Positions 63,917 to 64,000 of a stretch of 64,000 bases of DNA are shown in pieces. The position numbers and the translations under genes are program-made. The notes under the pieces were generated by a model. It worked only from the letters and a program-made list of their open reading frames with translations. It was not told the origin of the DNA and did no database searches. The DNA is from Alphaproteobacteria bacterium. GTDB taxonomy: Bacteria > Pseudomonadota > Alphaproteobacteria > Sphingomonadales > Kordiimonadaceae. Positions within the stretch are counted from its first letter, which is position 1; every line of letters starts with the position of its first letter. The stretch is taken from assembly GCA_021774735.1 (NCBI GenBank), contig JAJFIS010000009.1, positions 50,141 through 114,140 of the forward strand, read 5' to 3'.

Positions 63917-64000
63917 TTAAATCTGGTCTACAAATTTGTCTTTCCAGATTTGTTTCCCGTCAAGAAGCGTCTGCATAGGCGTTCTGCCTTGGCATCGTTT
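63917..64000 (-). mobile_element. C-terminal tail of an IS481-type transposase, partial
   Basis: An open - strand frame enters from the right edge and ends at TAA (63917-63919). Its 27 visible residues include RCQGRTPMQTLLDGK, as seen at the end of IS481-type and related DDE transposases. The rest of the gene is outside the window, so I cannot say whether it is intact. The inverted repeat at 63880-63915 lies where the element boundary would be expected. Confidence 0.55.

Noticed and set aside
1..64000. CRISPR arrays, tRNA and rRNA genes, prophage
   Set aside because: I saw no regularly spaced repeats, no cloverleaf with a T-loop signature, no rRNA, and no phage structural genes; a dedicated search could still find a weak tRNA.

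Overview
The window reads as chromosomal DNA of an alphaproteobacterium of moderate GC content. The strongest support is the housekeeping gene order xseB-ispA-dxs-tlyA-rlmD, a DUF2336 protein, an FnrL-type regulator and a pdxH/dnaJ and yihY-fabI-aroC gene set typical of that class. I cannot place it below class level; orders such as Kordiimonadales or Rhodospirillales are only guesses. About 93% of the sequence is coding. I saw no rRNA, tRNA or CRISPR array.

Layout. (1) 1-4.4 kb: the end of a TRAP transporter (dctQ tail, dctM), a YihY membrane protein, fabI and aroC on the + strand. (2) 4.4-12.1 kb: mostly - strand core genes: a threonine synthase-like enzyme, rlmD, tlyA, dxs, ispA and xseB, with an alpha/beta hydrolase on the + strand. 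(3) 12.3-18.7 kb: sua5/tsaC, a D-2-hydroxyacid dehydrogenase, a DUF945 protein, a DUF885 lipoprotein peptidase and an acyltransferase. (4) 18.8-27.3 kb: a probable small RNA, fnrL, a DUF2336 operon, a gamma-carbonic anhydrase, an mnmC whose methyltransferase half looks worn out, an EF-G paralogue and a TPR protein. (5) 27.4-32.6 kb: a LysR regulator and a partner-switching module (receiver-PP2C phosphatase-kinase protein, STAS protein and a divergent PAS histidine kinase). (6) 32.7-38.8 kb: a lone RAM-domain protein, kynBA (tryptophan to kynurenine) and a gabD/puuA/puuB polyamine set. (7) 38.9-42.8 kb: a copper nitrite reductase operon (nirK, two c-type cytochromes, a two-domain multicopper oxidase) with a divergent NsrR. 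(8) 42.9-62.1 kb: DUF547 protein, then a large acyl-CoA catabolism region with thiolase, dehydrogenases, acyl-CoA synthetase, three acyl-CoA dehydrogenases, a tandem TetR regulator, thioesterases, an APH-type kinase, short-chain dehydrogenases, an iron alcohol dehydrogenase and an aldehyde dehydrogenase. (9) 62.2-64 kb: pdxH, a CbpA-like dnaJ and the tail of an IS481-type transposase.

How parts work together. The nitrite region looks like a periplasmic nitrite-reducing and nitrosative-stress unit under NsrR, similar in content to the ncgABC-nirK cluster of ammonia oxidisers. The 43.8-62 kb region looks like a complete route for turning an alcohol or aldehyde into an acyl-CoA and beta-oxidising it; the separate APH kinase plus an ACAD10/11-like dehydrogenase suggests that 4-hydroxyacyl-CoA substrates may be handled. 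The RNA candidate next to fnrL, the degenerate mnmC domain, the partner-switch protein with a pseudo-receiver, and the tandem TetR protein are the least ordinary items.
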